Positions 23,451-36,163 of a stretch of DNA of 64,000 bases are shown one piece after another. The notes under the pieces are model-generated. The model was not told where the DNA came from. It was given only the letters and a program-made list of their open reading frames with translations, and did no database searches. The position numbers and the translations under genes are program-made. Position 1 is the first letter of the stretch. Every line of letters begins with the position of its first letter. Source of the DNA: Glandiceps talaboti (lineage: Eukaryota > Hemichordata > Enteropneusta > Spengelidae); contig NC_135557.1 in the NCBI RefSeq assembly GCF_964340395.1, positions 5,733,216 through 5,797,215 on the forward strand, given 5' to 3'.

Positions 23451-24093
23451 AGTAATTTTCCATATCACGGACTGGCCCGCTTTCTAAAATAAAGGTCAAT
23501 TGCGTGAATTTTGGACTACTTTTTTTCTCGTTGCGCTGTGCGTTGCTATTCATGTTGTGGAAATTGTAAGTGTACGCTATCATGGTGCGGCTAAAGCCGA
23601 CGATATTCAACACTGACTCCAGGAAATTCCCCCAAAATCTTAAACAGTGTTCTATTTGGCGATTGTGGCGAAGTTACATCATGTACATACACTTATATAT
23701 TGGTAAGGAAGCTTTGGATTCGATCAACTATGACGTACAAATAGTGAAGCTGACGACATACGGTCTGCTCCGTACGCTTACGATAATGAACAGCTGTGAG
23801 CTAACTGTACAGTACGCCTAGAACAAGACAAAGTCGAAGCGAACGTTTATATATTTATTAGAATCGGACGATAGTGTGGTGTTAAATAGTGATTTTTCAC
23901 CTGTTTCACGCCCCTTTCAAGATGCTTTTTAATTACATTTTTGTTGTAGGTCGATCGTGACATGCATGCATGTAGCAGGTACTCAACTGCATATACACAT
24001 CATTTTTTCAAAACATCTGTTGCATAGTCAAATTATCTGAAATTTTATTAAATGCCAAACCTTGTAAACAGTAATATGTGTTGCATCTTTTTT

Positions 24094-24098
<5 letters not shown>

Positions 24099-24135
<37 letters not shown>
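24099..24135. repeat. (TG)n microsatellite
   Basis: About 17 TG repeats with minor interruptions. Confidence 0.95.
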
Positions 24136-24136
<1 letters not shown>

Positions 24137-24235
24137 TTGTGTGTTTCGTGCAACTGAATGATGCGTGACCCGTTTCCATTCCTGTGCAAATCAGTTTCAC
24201 GCTTACTTTAGAATGTAGAATGTAGGTTGCAATGT

Positions 24236-24384
24236 GAAGGCTTTAATCCTATGCAGGGAGTTGAGGAAGACTAAAGGGCCGTTGTGATCCGATCCGAGAT
24301 TCTGATCCGAGCCAGGGGTAATAATTGTAAAGCGCTTTGAGCATGGTGTGGGAAAGCGCTATACAACATTATTATTATTATATA
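24236..24384 (+). mobile_element. SINE 3' half with hairpin-type tail
   Basis: Contains GGAGTTGAGGAAGACTAAAG, a CCGATCCGAGA region, then GGGGTAATAATTGTAAAGCG and GGGAAAGCGCTATACAA, ending in (ATT)n. The 3' tail with two copies of AAAGCGCT is the part recognised by L2/CR1-type reverse transcriptases in related SINEs. The tRNA head is not evident. Confidence 0.7.
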
Positions 24385-24422
24385 TACAAATCCTGTTTAT
24401 CGACGATATAAAAGTCAAAACT

Positions 24423-24488
24423 GCACTTCCGTAACCCGGAAAATAAACTGCATTTCTTTGCCCTACCATGGCCGCTAAGCACGAGCTT
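24423..24488 (+). CDS. Candidate promoter-proximal first exon (7 codons)
   Basis: ETS-type motifs (CACTTCCG at about 24,424 and CCCGGAAA at about 24,435) are followed by ACCATGG at 24,466, then seven codons (MAAKHEL) and the donor GTAAGTTG at 24,489. ETS sites close to a Kozak-perfect ATG and a strong donor are typical of a metazoan housekeeping promoter with a short first exon. No second exon was found on the plus strand, so the gene is unproven. Confidence 0.25.
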
Positions 24489-24614
24489 GTAAGTTGAAAT
24501 GTAGTGTTAGTTTGTCAACCGTGCAAAAAACAAAGTCTAACCGCGATTGAGTCTCACTAACTATACAGCAGGGTTGACTAAGGTACAATTGTGGTTCAAA
24601 TCTTGTCAAATGGC

Positions 24615-24702
24615 AGCGATGCGGCTAGAACCTGCAACCTGCACATTCCATGGTCCAAGCCGACCACTCTAACCATTCACCCATCATGACTCGATAATTT
24701 TG
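24615..24702 (-). mobile_element. tRNA-like SINE head
   Basis: On the minus strand GGTTAGAGTGG resembles a tRNA A box and, about 35 nt later, GGTTCTAGCC resembles a B box, with a GCAGGTTGCAGG segment between. It lacks a clean acceptor stem, so it is read as a tRNA-derived SINE head rather than a functional tRNA gene. Confidence 0.5.
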
Positions 24703-25480
24703 TTTCAGATTAGGCAAGGGTTATCTTTTCGCTTTTTCGGGAAACATATAACTTTAACAAATGGTCGCCATTGTCATTGTCATTGACATAAACGTCCCCG
24801 GGTTATTCCTTTGATAATAATATTAGAACATTTCAATCAATATCTGTATCGTACGTTTTGGCGAATTGTAGACAAATGATTCAATATTTCTTTTACTGAA
24901 TAAAATACATTTATTGTTGTAATTCAGGTCAATGTAAATCTTTAACTTCAAATGTAAAGTGTTATTTCTCTTAATATCTGTTTGATATCTATTCATGTCT
25001 GTCATATAAAAAAACATTGAAGTATTGGTATATAAGGTCTTAAATGGAAATTTTAGCAAACACACTGGAAATAAAAGGTGGGGTATGGTTATAGAATTCT
25101 GTGTCTTATTAACTTGATATCTAAAATAGACGATGGGTGTTCATTTATTATTATAAGGTGACATAATTAGTTGTCCTTAACCAGGTCATGATTGACTGCA
25201 GATGACTTATTCAGAAATGTTGTTTGTTCCCTCCAGGTACGAATCCTAATGTGGTGATAACCTTTTATATCTTAATTAAACCAGTCACATATGTCGCATG
25301 TGATACGTTCATTAATCAATATGTTATTTTATTGTACACCTGTACAGTATAAACTCATTTCATGTATCTCGAGTAGTTGTCAATCTCTACTGTAACTTTT
25401 GACACGCTGTGGTTTACCAATTGTATATACTAATCTCAGCAGATTTATTTATTTATAGAAGAAGTCACTGGAATCTATAG
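24703..25480. other. No recognisable gene
   Basis: Unique AT-rich sequence. The minus-strand 80-codon frame at 24,823-25,065 has no motif or splice support. Confidence 0.5.
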
Positions 25481-25483
25481 CTA

Positions 25484-25961
25484 CATACATACATACATAC
25501 ATACATACATACATACATACACACACATACACATACATACATACATACATACACACATACATACATACATATATACATACATACATACATACATACATAC
25601 ATACATACATACATACATACACACACATACATACATACATACATACATACATACATACATACATACATACATACACACACACATACATACGTACATACAT
25701 ACATACATACATACATACATACATACACACACAGACAACCAGACAGCCAGACAGACAGACATACATACATACATACATACATACATACATACATACATAC
25801 ATACATACACACATGCGTGCAAGCACGCACGCACACATACATATATACACACACATACATACATACATACATACATACATACATACATACATACATACAT
25901 ACACACATATATACATACAGACAGCCAGACAGAGACAGACAGACATACATACATACATACA

Positions 25962-25993
<32 letters not shown>

Positions 25994-26133
25994 AAATAAT
26001 ACATACATACATACATACATACATACATACATACATACATACATACATACATACATACATACACACACACATACATACATACATACATACATGCTTACAC
26101 ACATACATACATACATACATACATACATACATT
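25484..26133. repeat. (ATAC)n microsatellite, 650 bp
   Basis: Long ATAC repeats broken by ACAC, GACA and CGTGCAAGC interruptions. All six-frame openings over 200 codons here (Met-Tyr-Val-Cys or Ile-His-Thr-Tyr repeats) are artefacts. Confidence 0.99.
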
Positions 26134-26164
26134 TATTATATACATAGACCCTCAAATTCCCAGG

Positions 26165-26230
26165 GTGTGACGTCAAAGTATAGTAATATGAAAGCCGTAT
26201 TTTTTATATTACTATACTTTGACGTCACAC
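26165..26230. repeat. Perfect 25-bp inverted repeat with CRE palindromes
   Basis: The left arm (26,165-26,189) and right arm (26,206-26,230) are exact reverse complements, separated by 16 nt. Each arm contains TGACGTCA, itself an 8-bp palindrome and the CREB/ATF site. The structure would form a 25-bp hairpin in DNA or RNA. It may be the ends of a very short foldback element, or a paired regulatory site. Confidence 0.9.
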
Positions 26231-26601
26231 TATAGTATAACAGTTATAATGTTTATGTTTATGTTGTTGTTGTTGTTGTTGTTGTTGTGGTGGTGGTGGT
26301 GGTGGTTGTGGTTGTTTGAAAATATGGTTTACTTGCTATTCATGGATTGCCGAACATCGACTATCATCATCATCAGTGTAAACAGTGAACAAATACACCT
26401 CTCAGTTTGGACACATCTATCTAATCTATCTAATCGCCTTTCGTACACCCACTAACGTACGTAGACATGCCAATCTGATTAAAATCCGATGTAGATGTCG
26501 GCTAATCGTTCATTGCTATTTTACCTTCGTTATTTTGCCTGAATTGACCTTCTTGGTACATGTTTACATTTTTTAGCCTGATCACCTCCTCTACATCTGA
26601 G

Positions 26602-26694
26602 ATGGCGGCCCTATGTTGTAATTTTACTGATCTCAACATTTTTACGTTCGTAGTAGTAGCGACGGCAGCTGTCGCAATGGCGTCTATATTCTGA
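26602..26694 (+). CDS. Candidate 30-aa membrane micropeptide
   Basis: ATG in a favourable context (GAGATGG) within an AGATGGCGGC YY1-like motif. The 30-codon frame ends with TGA at 26,692-26,694. The first 11 residues are neutral or polar (MAALCCNFTDL), and the rest (FTFVVVATAAVAMASIF) is a continuous hydrophobic helix reaching the C-terminus. Possible single-pass or tail-anchored micropeptide. About 60 nt later CAGCGTAAGT offers a donor, so this might instead be a 5' UTR exon with an upstream ORF. Unrecognised, and length alone cannot exclude chance. Confidence 0.25.
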   Translation: MAALCCNFTDLNIFTFVVVATAAVAMASIF

Positions 26695-26833
26695 AAACTG
26701 ACTGAAAAGCTGAGCGCTGTAGCCCCATCACTTCGTACAATTGATGCGCGTTCAGCGTAAGTTTCGGAATATTTTATTTTGAATTGTCATTATAATAGAA
26801 AAAAAGTAGTGGGTCTATGTATATAATAAATAA

Positions 26834-26979
26834 ATAATCTCCCGGTATTTCTCATGCTACGTCTTCTCAGACTCATGATTCTACTATGTCTGTATCCCTC
26901 CTCGCCGGTATACGGCCGACATGAGGGGAATCATTCGTCCTCGATGACGTAGCACTCATTCGGAATACCAGGAGATTAT
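26834..26979. mobile_element. 146-bp foldback MITE
   Basis: Imperfect terminal inverted repeats of about 50 bp: ATAATCTCCCGGTATTTC at the left pairs with the inverse of GGAATACCAGGAGATTAT at the right, and GCTACGTC and ATGATTC recur inside the arms. A relative of the right arm is found at 51,280-51,375. No internal coding. Confidence 0.7.
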
Positions 26980-27049
26980 ATAAAATATTTCCTGTCTAAC
27001 TACGCGTATTTTATAATCAGGTGTTTACCTATTATGTCTTGCCTTTGAA

Positions 27050-27953
27050 TACACTCACTGTCGCAGTTTTCGGACAGTGTCATGTTATTCGAGGCTTACT
27101 ATTGGATCAACACTGCAAAAAGGTAACACCCATCATTGCTGCTTAGACAATGTCTGTAGGGTCTTTTTCAACGGGGTTTATAGTCAGAAGTAACTTTGTT
27201 GATGATGTACATGTAGTCCCTGAATTTATAACCCTACATCGATGACTTAGTAATCGGACGACAGTATTGGTAATCGGACACGGACTTCCACACCGATTTA
27301 CGTATTTGTTGCGTAAATTAAGAATTTGGTCACTCCATTTGATTTAAATATTGGGCATAAACATTGGTATTATGGTATTTTAATCACCGTTACACTAAAG
27401 TTGATTGTTTTTGCAAAGGGATTATCATGAACACTGTGCTACTACCGAATTCGACCACGGGATTCGATCACAGTTCATGGCGCCACTTATGTCCATGTCT
27501 TGGGCACGCAAACATGAACACTGTCCGATATCTGAGACACTTCTTTGCTCCAGATACGTACCATATTTTCGTTCAAAAAACATAAAGATTTCATGGAAAA
27601 TGTCATCTAGTTTGAACGGAGCACTGGGAGAAAACTATTACTGAAATATTTGTAGATTTAAATAAGAGCGAAATGATATTGAAGTGATTTTGTAATATTT
27701 CCACGTACTTTGATGTAGCTAAAACACTGACAACTGCGGCAGTGTTGTTACATACGGTAACTTTGTGATCGCCGATATTAGTGCTCTTAAAACCGATACC
27801 ACAAGATTGGTATTGAATCAAAACTGTAGTATTGCCTGTACGAATGCTTGAGCATGACAATATGGCAGTTCCGGAGAAAACGGCGACGATCGCGGGACTA
27901 GTCGATATCTGTCCGAAAAAAGAGTCTATCTGAAAACTACGACAGTGAGTGTA
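27050..27953. mobile_element. 904-bp element with terminal inverted repeats
   Basis: TACACTCACTGTCGCAG at 27,050 matches the inverse of the right end (TACACTCACTGTCGTAG ending at 27,953). The similarity continues for TTTTC and, after a gap, a TCGGACAG motif on both sides. The flanking octamers CCTTTGAA and CCTTGAAA are similar, which would fit an imperfect 8-bp (hAT-type) target duplication. No transposase frame is seen; the 73-85-codon frames inside have no recognised motif. Confidence 0.5.
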
Positions 27954-28035
27954 CCTTGAAAAAGAATTTTTATTCGAAACGTGGGATTACATCTATTTAT
28001 TCGGACTGTCTCACAAGTTCCTTATTCATTTCTTT

Positions 28036-28460
<425 letters not shown>

Positions 28461-28519
28461 AATGTTAGCATTGAGCAAAGTCTTGGAATTCATTCAAATT
28501 CTACAACTTTAGTCCCAGA

Positions 28520-28714
28520 ATGAGAAGAACATATATTATGCGAAACAAACACTCAAGAAACGATTTATTTAGACTCCACCCTAAATGGTTACCACAAACA
28601 AGTGGAAACAGAAAACCAGAGAATATCATGGAAGCAACAAAACTAGTGTTTCTTAACACTCCATTTCACAACCAAAAGAAAAGACCTCGCGTGCCGAAAC
28701 CATATTCGATGTGA
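28520..28714 (+). CDS. Unassigned basic ORF, possible terminal exon
   Basis: The frame is open for 64 codons from the first ATG and also upstream of it to an acceptor-like CTTTAG or CCCAG. It ends in TGA. The peptide is basic, with MRRTYIMRNKHSRND near the start, LHPKWLPQ in the middle and KKRPRVPKPYS near the end. The low-repeat composition makes it look more protein-like than neighbouring frames. No family recognised and no partner exon found. Confidence 0.25.
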   Translation: MRRTYIMRNKHSRNDLFRLHPKWLPQTSGNRKPENIMEATKLVFLNTPFHNQKKRPRVPKPYSM

Positions 28715-29960
28715 AATAGTCAACTGCAAATTCCCACTCGACTGATGATGTTAATAAAAAAAAGAGACACGTCAATAAATAATCATTATTTGTTGTAAAA
28801 TAGGTAGATTTCATGTCTCTTTACACTGACTGATAATGAAAATAAATAAATAAAATTAACGTTCACTTGAGTATATACAGCTAATTTGATTTTAAGTCAG
28901 AAAGGCCGTGTCAGCTGAGTCCATCTTTCCTATTAATACACTGATCACAACGTATATGGATAAACTTGCAGTATCTCACCTCTACCATTTCTTAATTATA
29001 CAACTATGTTAGTCTGTGTTCAAAATAAACAGACATTGACAACAACTATAGTTGTATGGAATGCATAGACACTGAACTGACATATATTGATAAAACACAT
29101 TGATTAATGAATGCATTACATGAAATCTACGTGTTATATGTTATCAAAGTGTAAAAGGTTATCATAACAGGTACCTGGTAGGGACAAATAACAATTGATA
29201 GATTGAGACTTCTCACGATCATCAGCCCTTTCCAATTAGAAATCATTCACCTTTAGTCAACAACATGCGGAATCAGTACAATGTATCACCTTACATATTA
29301 TAATCACAAATTATGAATTGATAATTTTTGAATAAGCATAATTTGATGAATATGTCTTTCAACATTCAGTTAGCCATTACAATGAAATAAGTTTCAACAC
29401 TTTCCAAACCAATACAATATTGACTAGCGATTAATTGCCCTCTATAACTAAAACACCGTAACATTAAGCAAAATGTGTGGTTAATTAAGTCAGGTTTTCC
29501 AACATGTAAGTGTGCTGTCATTTGGTAGCACAATCCAAAGTAATTTTAACCATATGCATGCATGCAATGGTTTGTTTAGTGCTGGAATACAAACGTTCCG
29601 GATTAATAAGTAATCTTGTAATTGTGAGGCAGAACAATATTTATTAGGCTTACTATTGTAATGTCATTGTTAATACGTCTGGAGTTGTGCTTGCAGAGAT
29701 TAGGTACTCTATAAATCTTCGTTTTTTATTATAATTATTAAAATGATAGCAACTATAATGTAATTTTTAAATCTTCATAATGGGGTAATGTATGTTAGGT
29801 GCTCAGAAATATAACCTTGGATAGAATACACGCTTCAACTTTTCCTAAAGTATTCTTGAACCACGCCAGTTCATTCATATTGAAACACGCTTGGAGTTTC
29901 TGTTTCCCCTTACCATCCCACCTCCCTCCCTCCTCCCTCTCTCACTGTCTCTGTATCTGT
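28715..29960. other. No recognisable gene
   Basis: Unique AT-rich sequence, with no inverted-repeat element, exon pair or promoter motif that I could support. Confidence 0.5.
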
Positions 29961-29971
29961 CTCTTTCCCCC

Positions 29972-31250
<1,279 letters not shown>

Positions 31251-31258
31251 TGACGTCA
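31251..31258. promoter_or_regulatory. CRE palindrome TGACGTCA
   Basis: Consensus CREB/ATF site within the larger near-palindrome GATGACGTCATC, followed at about 31,273 by a CCAAT box (CCCAATCA). It lies about 460 bp upstream of the coding-like ATG at 31,715. Promoter assignment is inference. Confidence 0.35.
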
Positions 31259-31714
31259 TCTTGTGCTTGTACCCAATCATGACAGACACTTCATTAACCA
31301 ACAATAGGAACTACGTAATCTAAACACATTTTTAAAAGTGATGAGAGTTGTTATAATGAAGGCCAGAAGGATACTACGCTGAGAAGAACTGGCGAAGAGT
31401 AAATCTCTGTGTGTTTGAACTATTCCTGGAGTGTTCTGGTGTTCTCGGTACGGAGGGGAAATAGAATGTAGTGTACAATCGCGCGAACGTTCGCTAATAT
31501 AATATTGGTATAAAAAAACAAGGAGCGACATTGGTAGACAGTATTCGCATTAAATCTTTGTACAAGACGTTATGACGTCTGTTATATTGTGGTCCACATT
31601 TGGCATAACTTTTATACTTCCATATGATCCTGATACTTTTAGCAGAGACCAAATGCAGCCTTGGATGAACAACGGGACTTGGATAACGGATTTGTAACGT
31701 GAAACATTTCGAAA

Positions 31715-31918
31715 ATGGCAGAAAATGCACCTGAAAGGTTACAACAATATATGAATGAACTCTTCCTCGAATTGCGAAAAAGACACACCACAACTCTAAA
31801 GCTGAAGTGAAAACTGACAGAACATGTAAACGTTGTAAATACGACCACTGGAAATTGATTTTGCTCTATGTGATCATGACACACGACCGAAATCCTAGCC
31901 GCGACGGAAAATGGTCAA
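31715..31918 (+). pseudogene. Coding-like exon with an apparent frameshift; strong donor at 31,919
   Basis: ATG at 31,715 (AAAATGG context) opens a frame of 31 codons (MAENAPERLQQYMNELF at the start) ending at TGA 31,808-31,810. A second frame, two bases on, is open from about 31,757 to 31,918 and includes TCKRCKYDHWKLILLY. It ends at TGGTCAA before the donor GTGAGTTT in phase 1. The two frames overlap across an A-run near 31,775, so a 1-nt indel could have split one exon. It could be a sequencing error, a recent pseudogene or coincidence. Family unknown. Confidence 0.3.
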
Positions 31919-32074
31919 GTGAGTTTTAAAGAACATACGTAATAGAAACATAGAAGGAGGACAAACATAGGAGACTTCCAATAATTAAAAAGAAACGAAG
32001 CAGAATTAAATCAAGAACACTCACGTTAGGAGCATAGGATGGACATAGATATAATTATAAGGTGTATTACTTAC

Positions 32075-32095
32075 TCTGACTGTTACCAATCATTT
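32075..32095 (-). CDS. 21-nt microexon (phase 1-1)
   Basis: On the minus strand CACAACATTTCAG precedes and GTAAGTAA follows a 21-nt segment that in phase 1 reads (E)MIGNSQ. Its phase matches the 198-nt exon at 32,421-32,618. Very short exons are hard to call by eye, but both splice sites are strong and the phase is symmetric. Confidence 0.35.
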
Positions 32096-32420
32096 CTGAA
32101 ATGTTGTGAATAGTTTAATTTTATCCCTATGACTCTAATAGACTATTTTATAGAGAACAGCTGACTGCTCGGTGTAATTACTATGTACCATTATGTTGAT
32201 GATCATTTCATGACCTCAAAATATTGATGACATTTTTGTTTGTAAGTTACTAGTGAAACTGTTATTGAAGTTTACTGATATATGATTTCAGTGAGTTAAA
32301 GAACGATATTGACTGATATGTACTCACTTTTCCAAATACAAATTACACTATATATATTATCACTTGGCAATGTGAAATAATATATTTACTTTATACTACA
32401 TATTAAAAACAGTGTCTTAC

Positions 32421-32618
32421 CTTGAAAACCTGTAAGAATTAGATATAGGGTTCTGGTGTTGATAAAAGGAACCAACTTGGGAGTATCATTGGATTGGTTG
32501 GCTGATGGAACTGTGGAGTAGCAATCAGTGGGCTGATAGGAGTATCTCGGTGAAGGAATGCTGACGAAAGGACCTTGAATCCAAGACCGAATATGATGGC
32601 AGTGACGTTCAGAGTAAT
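32421..32618 (-). CDS. 198-nt internal exon (phase 1-1), unassigned protein
   Basis: The minus-strand acceptor CATTTCTTCAACAG and donor GTAAGAC bracket 198 nt that is fully open in phase 1 (2 + 65 codons + 1). The peptide is polar, with DYSERHCHHIRSW at the start, a Ser/Pro/Tyr/Gln-rich middle and NTRTLYLILTGFQ at the end. The alternative phase-0 frame (hydrophobic, ending in TAA before the donor) is also open over most of the exon but does not reach the donor. In phase 1 it follows directly from the first exons at 45,774-45,849 or 50,793-50,868 and runs into the microexon at 32,075. No domain recognised. Confidence 0.45.
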
Positions 32619-35600
32619 CTGTTGAAGAAATGAGTATAAAGAACTAAACATTAGTATAGGAGAAAAGTACTATAACGGTTCTTTTTGCACGACCAAAACA
32701 TTCTAGATACCTGCGAGTAACGATTCACCTGACCTAGACGACAGGCTTTGTCAAACTGTCCGTTTGCTTGTCATACTGCTTGGTGGTATAGTACTAAGTT
32801 TTACCGACCTGATGAATATTTTCAAGGATGTAGGGGAAAAGGGTTTTTATAAAATGTTTATAACATTATTTTAAATAAATAGTTCTTATATAGCCGAGGA
32901 CTTCTCCTCATTTTAAGACATCTAGGTATTTCAATTCACAGAAGCGTTTGACCACAAAACAACTTGTAATGATAATAATATTCTGAGAAAAACATATCTT
33001 AATATCAAATATTATGTCTCTGTTACTACATTTCATTGTCGGGCTCGGTAAAAGAAATAAACTAACATTTTTCCGTTTCATCGTCTGGCCAGACAAAAGA
33101 TCTTAGTAGCATTGTAACATTTTCTTGTTGTATTTTCGGAAATAAATAAACTTTAAACTTCTTTATGTTAACTATCATAATACCATATCGTTGCCAAGTT
33201 ACATAGAATCTCTTTCACTCATTTTCTGTCATTTTCACACCTATAAATTCCTTTCATATTATCTTTGTTTCATTTCACCTTTATCATCCCATGCCTATTA
33301 GATCTCACTCCCACTTTTAGTACATTTCCTGAAATCTGATATACTTTATACTTAAACACAAAACTATTAGCAGAACAATTTTGTGTCATATCTTCATCAG
33401 ACAATTGTTACTTTTGTGTTTTTAGTTATTCCTAGTACTTATAAATGTATACAGATATTTTTTTTATTTACAAGGAACGCAATATTTTTTAATATAATAT
33501 TTTTATATAATATTCCTGTCTTTCACTGTGATGAATCTAATGAAGACCTATGTATTCTATATTTAATATTACACTTTGTTGGAAATAAAAACTGTAAGAA
33601 TTAGTTTCCTATAGTAGATTTGACAAAAATGATCATGTTGTGTATACACTGTAGTTTTATATAATTGCAATTTTAGGAACCATGGAGACGAATCCTGAAC
33701 GATTGTACTTCATATTCAGCATAACGTTTTGATAACGTGATATAAATTCATATTTTTTGTTGATTTGTTAATCAATTCATTTTTAGTTCAGTGCATGTCA
33801 ATTTTCGAGAAGGCAGGGTGGTCTTTTTAAACACCTCATCTACTCACCCAAGGAAGGATTTGCCTCTCGTGACTACACTTGGCGAGCAAGTCAGCACCCC
33901 TGCCAAGTTTCAACATTGTCTAAATACGAATTAAACCACCGCACGTCGAACTGATGACAGGTCAACTAAGTTGCTGAGGCAAATAGTTTTGTTGGCGAGC
34001 AGTACTGATAAGAATTTGCTGAAATCAACAAGTAATATGTGGGTTGTATTATATCGAGTATTCTTCATCTATGTTCTTATCCTACGTCATCACGGCAAAT
34101 TGTTAGTTTTATCTATTCTTAGTTACAGTTTAACTCTTTAAGGAGATAACCCGTGACAGTACGGTGCAATGTTAACGATAAATCGTGGTATCTACACGTC
34201 GAACCTTAACAGTTGTGTATACTACTATACTACGTACTCAGTTGTCTGAGAATATGTGGGTTTTCTTTTTATTCACCCTGGGCCAGTTAATATCAGTCAC
34301 TTGAAAATAATCACCATCCTGAGAAGTAAAATCTCTCAAATAATTTCAAACGAATTCTCTCTCGCCAGAATGATATTATTCCTACTTTGGCTACCCGGGG
34401 AATATTGAGAAGTTGTGGTCTGTGTAACTGCACCCAGTTAAAAAATCTAAGTCCAGTACAAATTTCAATATGAACAGGGACTGTTTACTTAAGTACTAAG
34501 TTAATGACAACACATTGCATCCGTTATCATATAAGTTTTCATTTTAATCAAATATTGCCAACTGACGTCGTTTAGTACGTTGTCCATCGTACCCCTCACT
34601 ATACAGCTACACTCCATATATCTACTTCCTTTGAACATTATTAGTGTACAGTTAATATATTCATATATTCATCCCTCCATTTGACATGGGTGTAAAATCA
34701 TATAATTATTAATGTTAGCTTAATGTTTCTAAAATAATTGTAACGATATTTGTCGTCAACTGTCGATGGTCAAACCAATCATTTATGTACTACAGGTGGA
34801 GGATTAGACACTATATGTTATAAGTTACATAGCACAGTCATTTGACAACATTGTGTAATCTTGTGTTGTGTAAAACACATATGTATTTTGGAAATAATAA
34901 TTAATTTAGAGATTAGTTTAGTTTCGTGGTATCGCCATTAAGTGCAGTTTGTACGGAGTGACACGTTTGCACCTTCATAAATAAATGACGAAAGGGTTGT
35001 CGACAGATGTCGAGTCTATGCTTGTCAGAAAATACACACCACATATAGAAACTCTGAATTTCAAAAATGTAAAAATGTGTAACAGATTTTTACTTTATGA
35101 AGTTCAACATCTGGTTGTAGTTGTCGTCCAAACTTTTCAAAGATATCTACATGTACGATATTTACCGTATTGTAATAAGTACGTGTCTTCGATGCATGAT
35201 TATCGACAGGGTAGATTACGGAGTACTCAAAACAGAAATACCATCGTAATAATTATGAGACTGATATAATTTCAAGTCAACGACTACAGCTTTACAGTTC
35301 TTCTAGTACTTCAGCTGCTTTATTCAATTGTTCTTTTTAACAGATTTTATTTAATCCTGTACATCACGGCTAATCCAATCAGAAAGCAGGACACTACGAT
35401 AATACTACAGGAGTGTCGTATTGAAATATTTTTAAGACATTGCAGTGAAACTAAAAACCATGTACCGAACGTGAAATAGTAAATTCGACATTCAGATTAA
35501 ATCTGTCAAAGTGATTTTATATCCCCCGAGAATATTTTTAAGGGTTCGGTTATTCACTTTTGGTAATCCTTTTTTTGAATATCAATCGTTCAATATTTAT

Positions 35601-36089
35601 TTGATAAAACTTACCAATGAACTTCACCTCATTTAGAAGTGGTGGTTTGTAATATACCTTCTTTTTTTACACTTGTGTCCTTATATATCCTGACTGGACG
35701 TAAAACACGTCTTGTTGTCAAGTGATATGTTTAATACTTCAAGCTAAAGCACCGCCCCGTGACTAGCCATATATTTAAACCTAGCTATCAACTACATCAG
35801 TTTACTCTCCTAATTTCAATACAATATTTTCCACTGTTGTCAGGATGGTGGCGATAAAATTAATGTTTTGTAGTCAGAGTAACCGAACTGAATTAGCTGA
35901 CCTATCGGTATGAATATTTAATGTTAGGATAGCAGTATTAGAACTTATTAACGATAGAAGTATCAATATGTTAGACCTACTTGTACTTCAACAACTTGGA
36001 CTAACATAAATAACAAAATTTAACTGTACAATTTACACACTGAAGATACAATATTTTATTGTACAGGGATTAAGACGACAGTGACATAC

Positions 36090-36163
36090 CTCAATAATAT
36101 GACGTCAATGTCTTCGAGTTGTGACGTTCACAATTACACAATTAACCGATAAACTCGAATCAT
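36090..36163 (-). pseudogene. First exon, copy A (reading frame broken)
   Basis: Homologous to the first exons in units B and C, with ATG at 36,163 (MIRVYR conserved). Sequence changes after the sixth codon bring TAA after nine codons. The donor position is kept (GAG followed by GTATGT at 36,089). So this copy has lost the shared reading frame while its splice site and promoter-like block remain. Confidence 0.5.

Noticed and set aside
24615-24702. Functional tRNA gene
   Set aside because: A and B boxes are recognisable but the acceptor stem is not, and the surroundings are SINE-derived.
25449-26235. Reading frames over 200 codons on both strands
   Set aside because: They are translations of an (ATAC)n microsatellite; every frame is open because the repeat contains no stop.
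32439-32651. 70-codon hydrophobic frame across the 198-nt exon
   Set aside because: It hits TAA before the donor and starts upstream of the acceptor. The phase-1 frame uses the whole exon and agrees with neighbouring exons.
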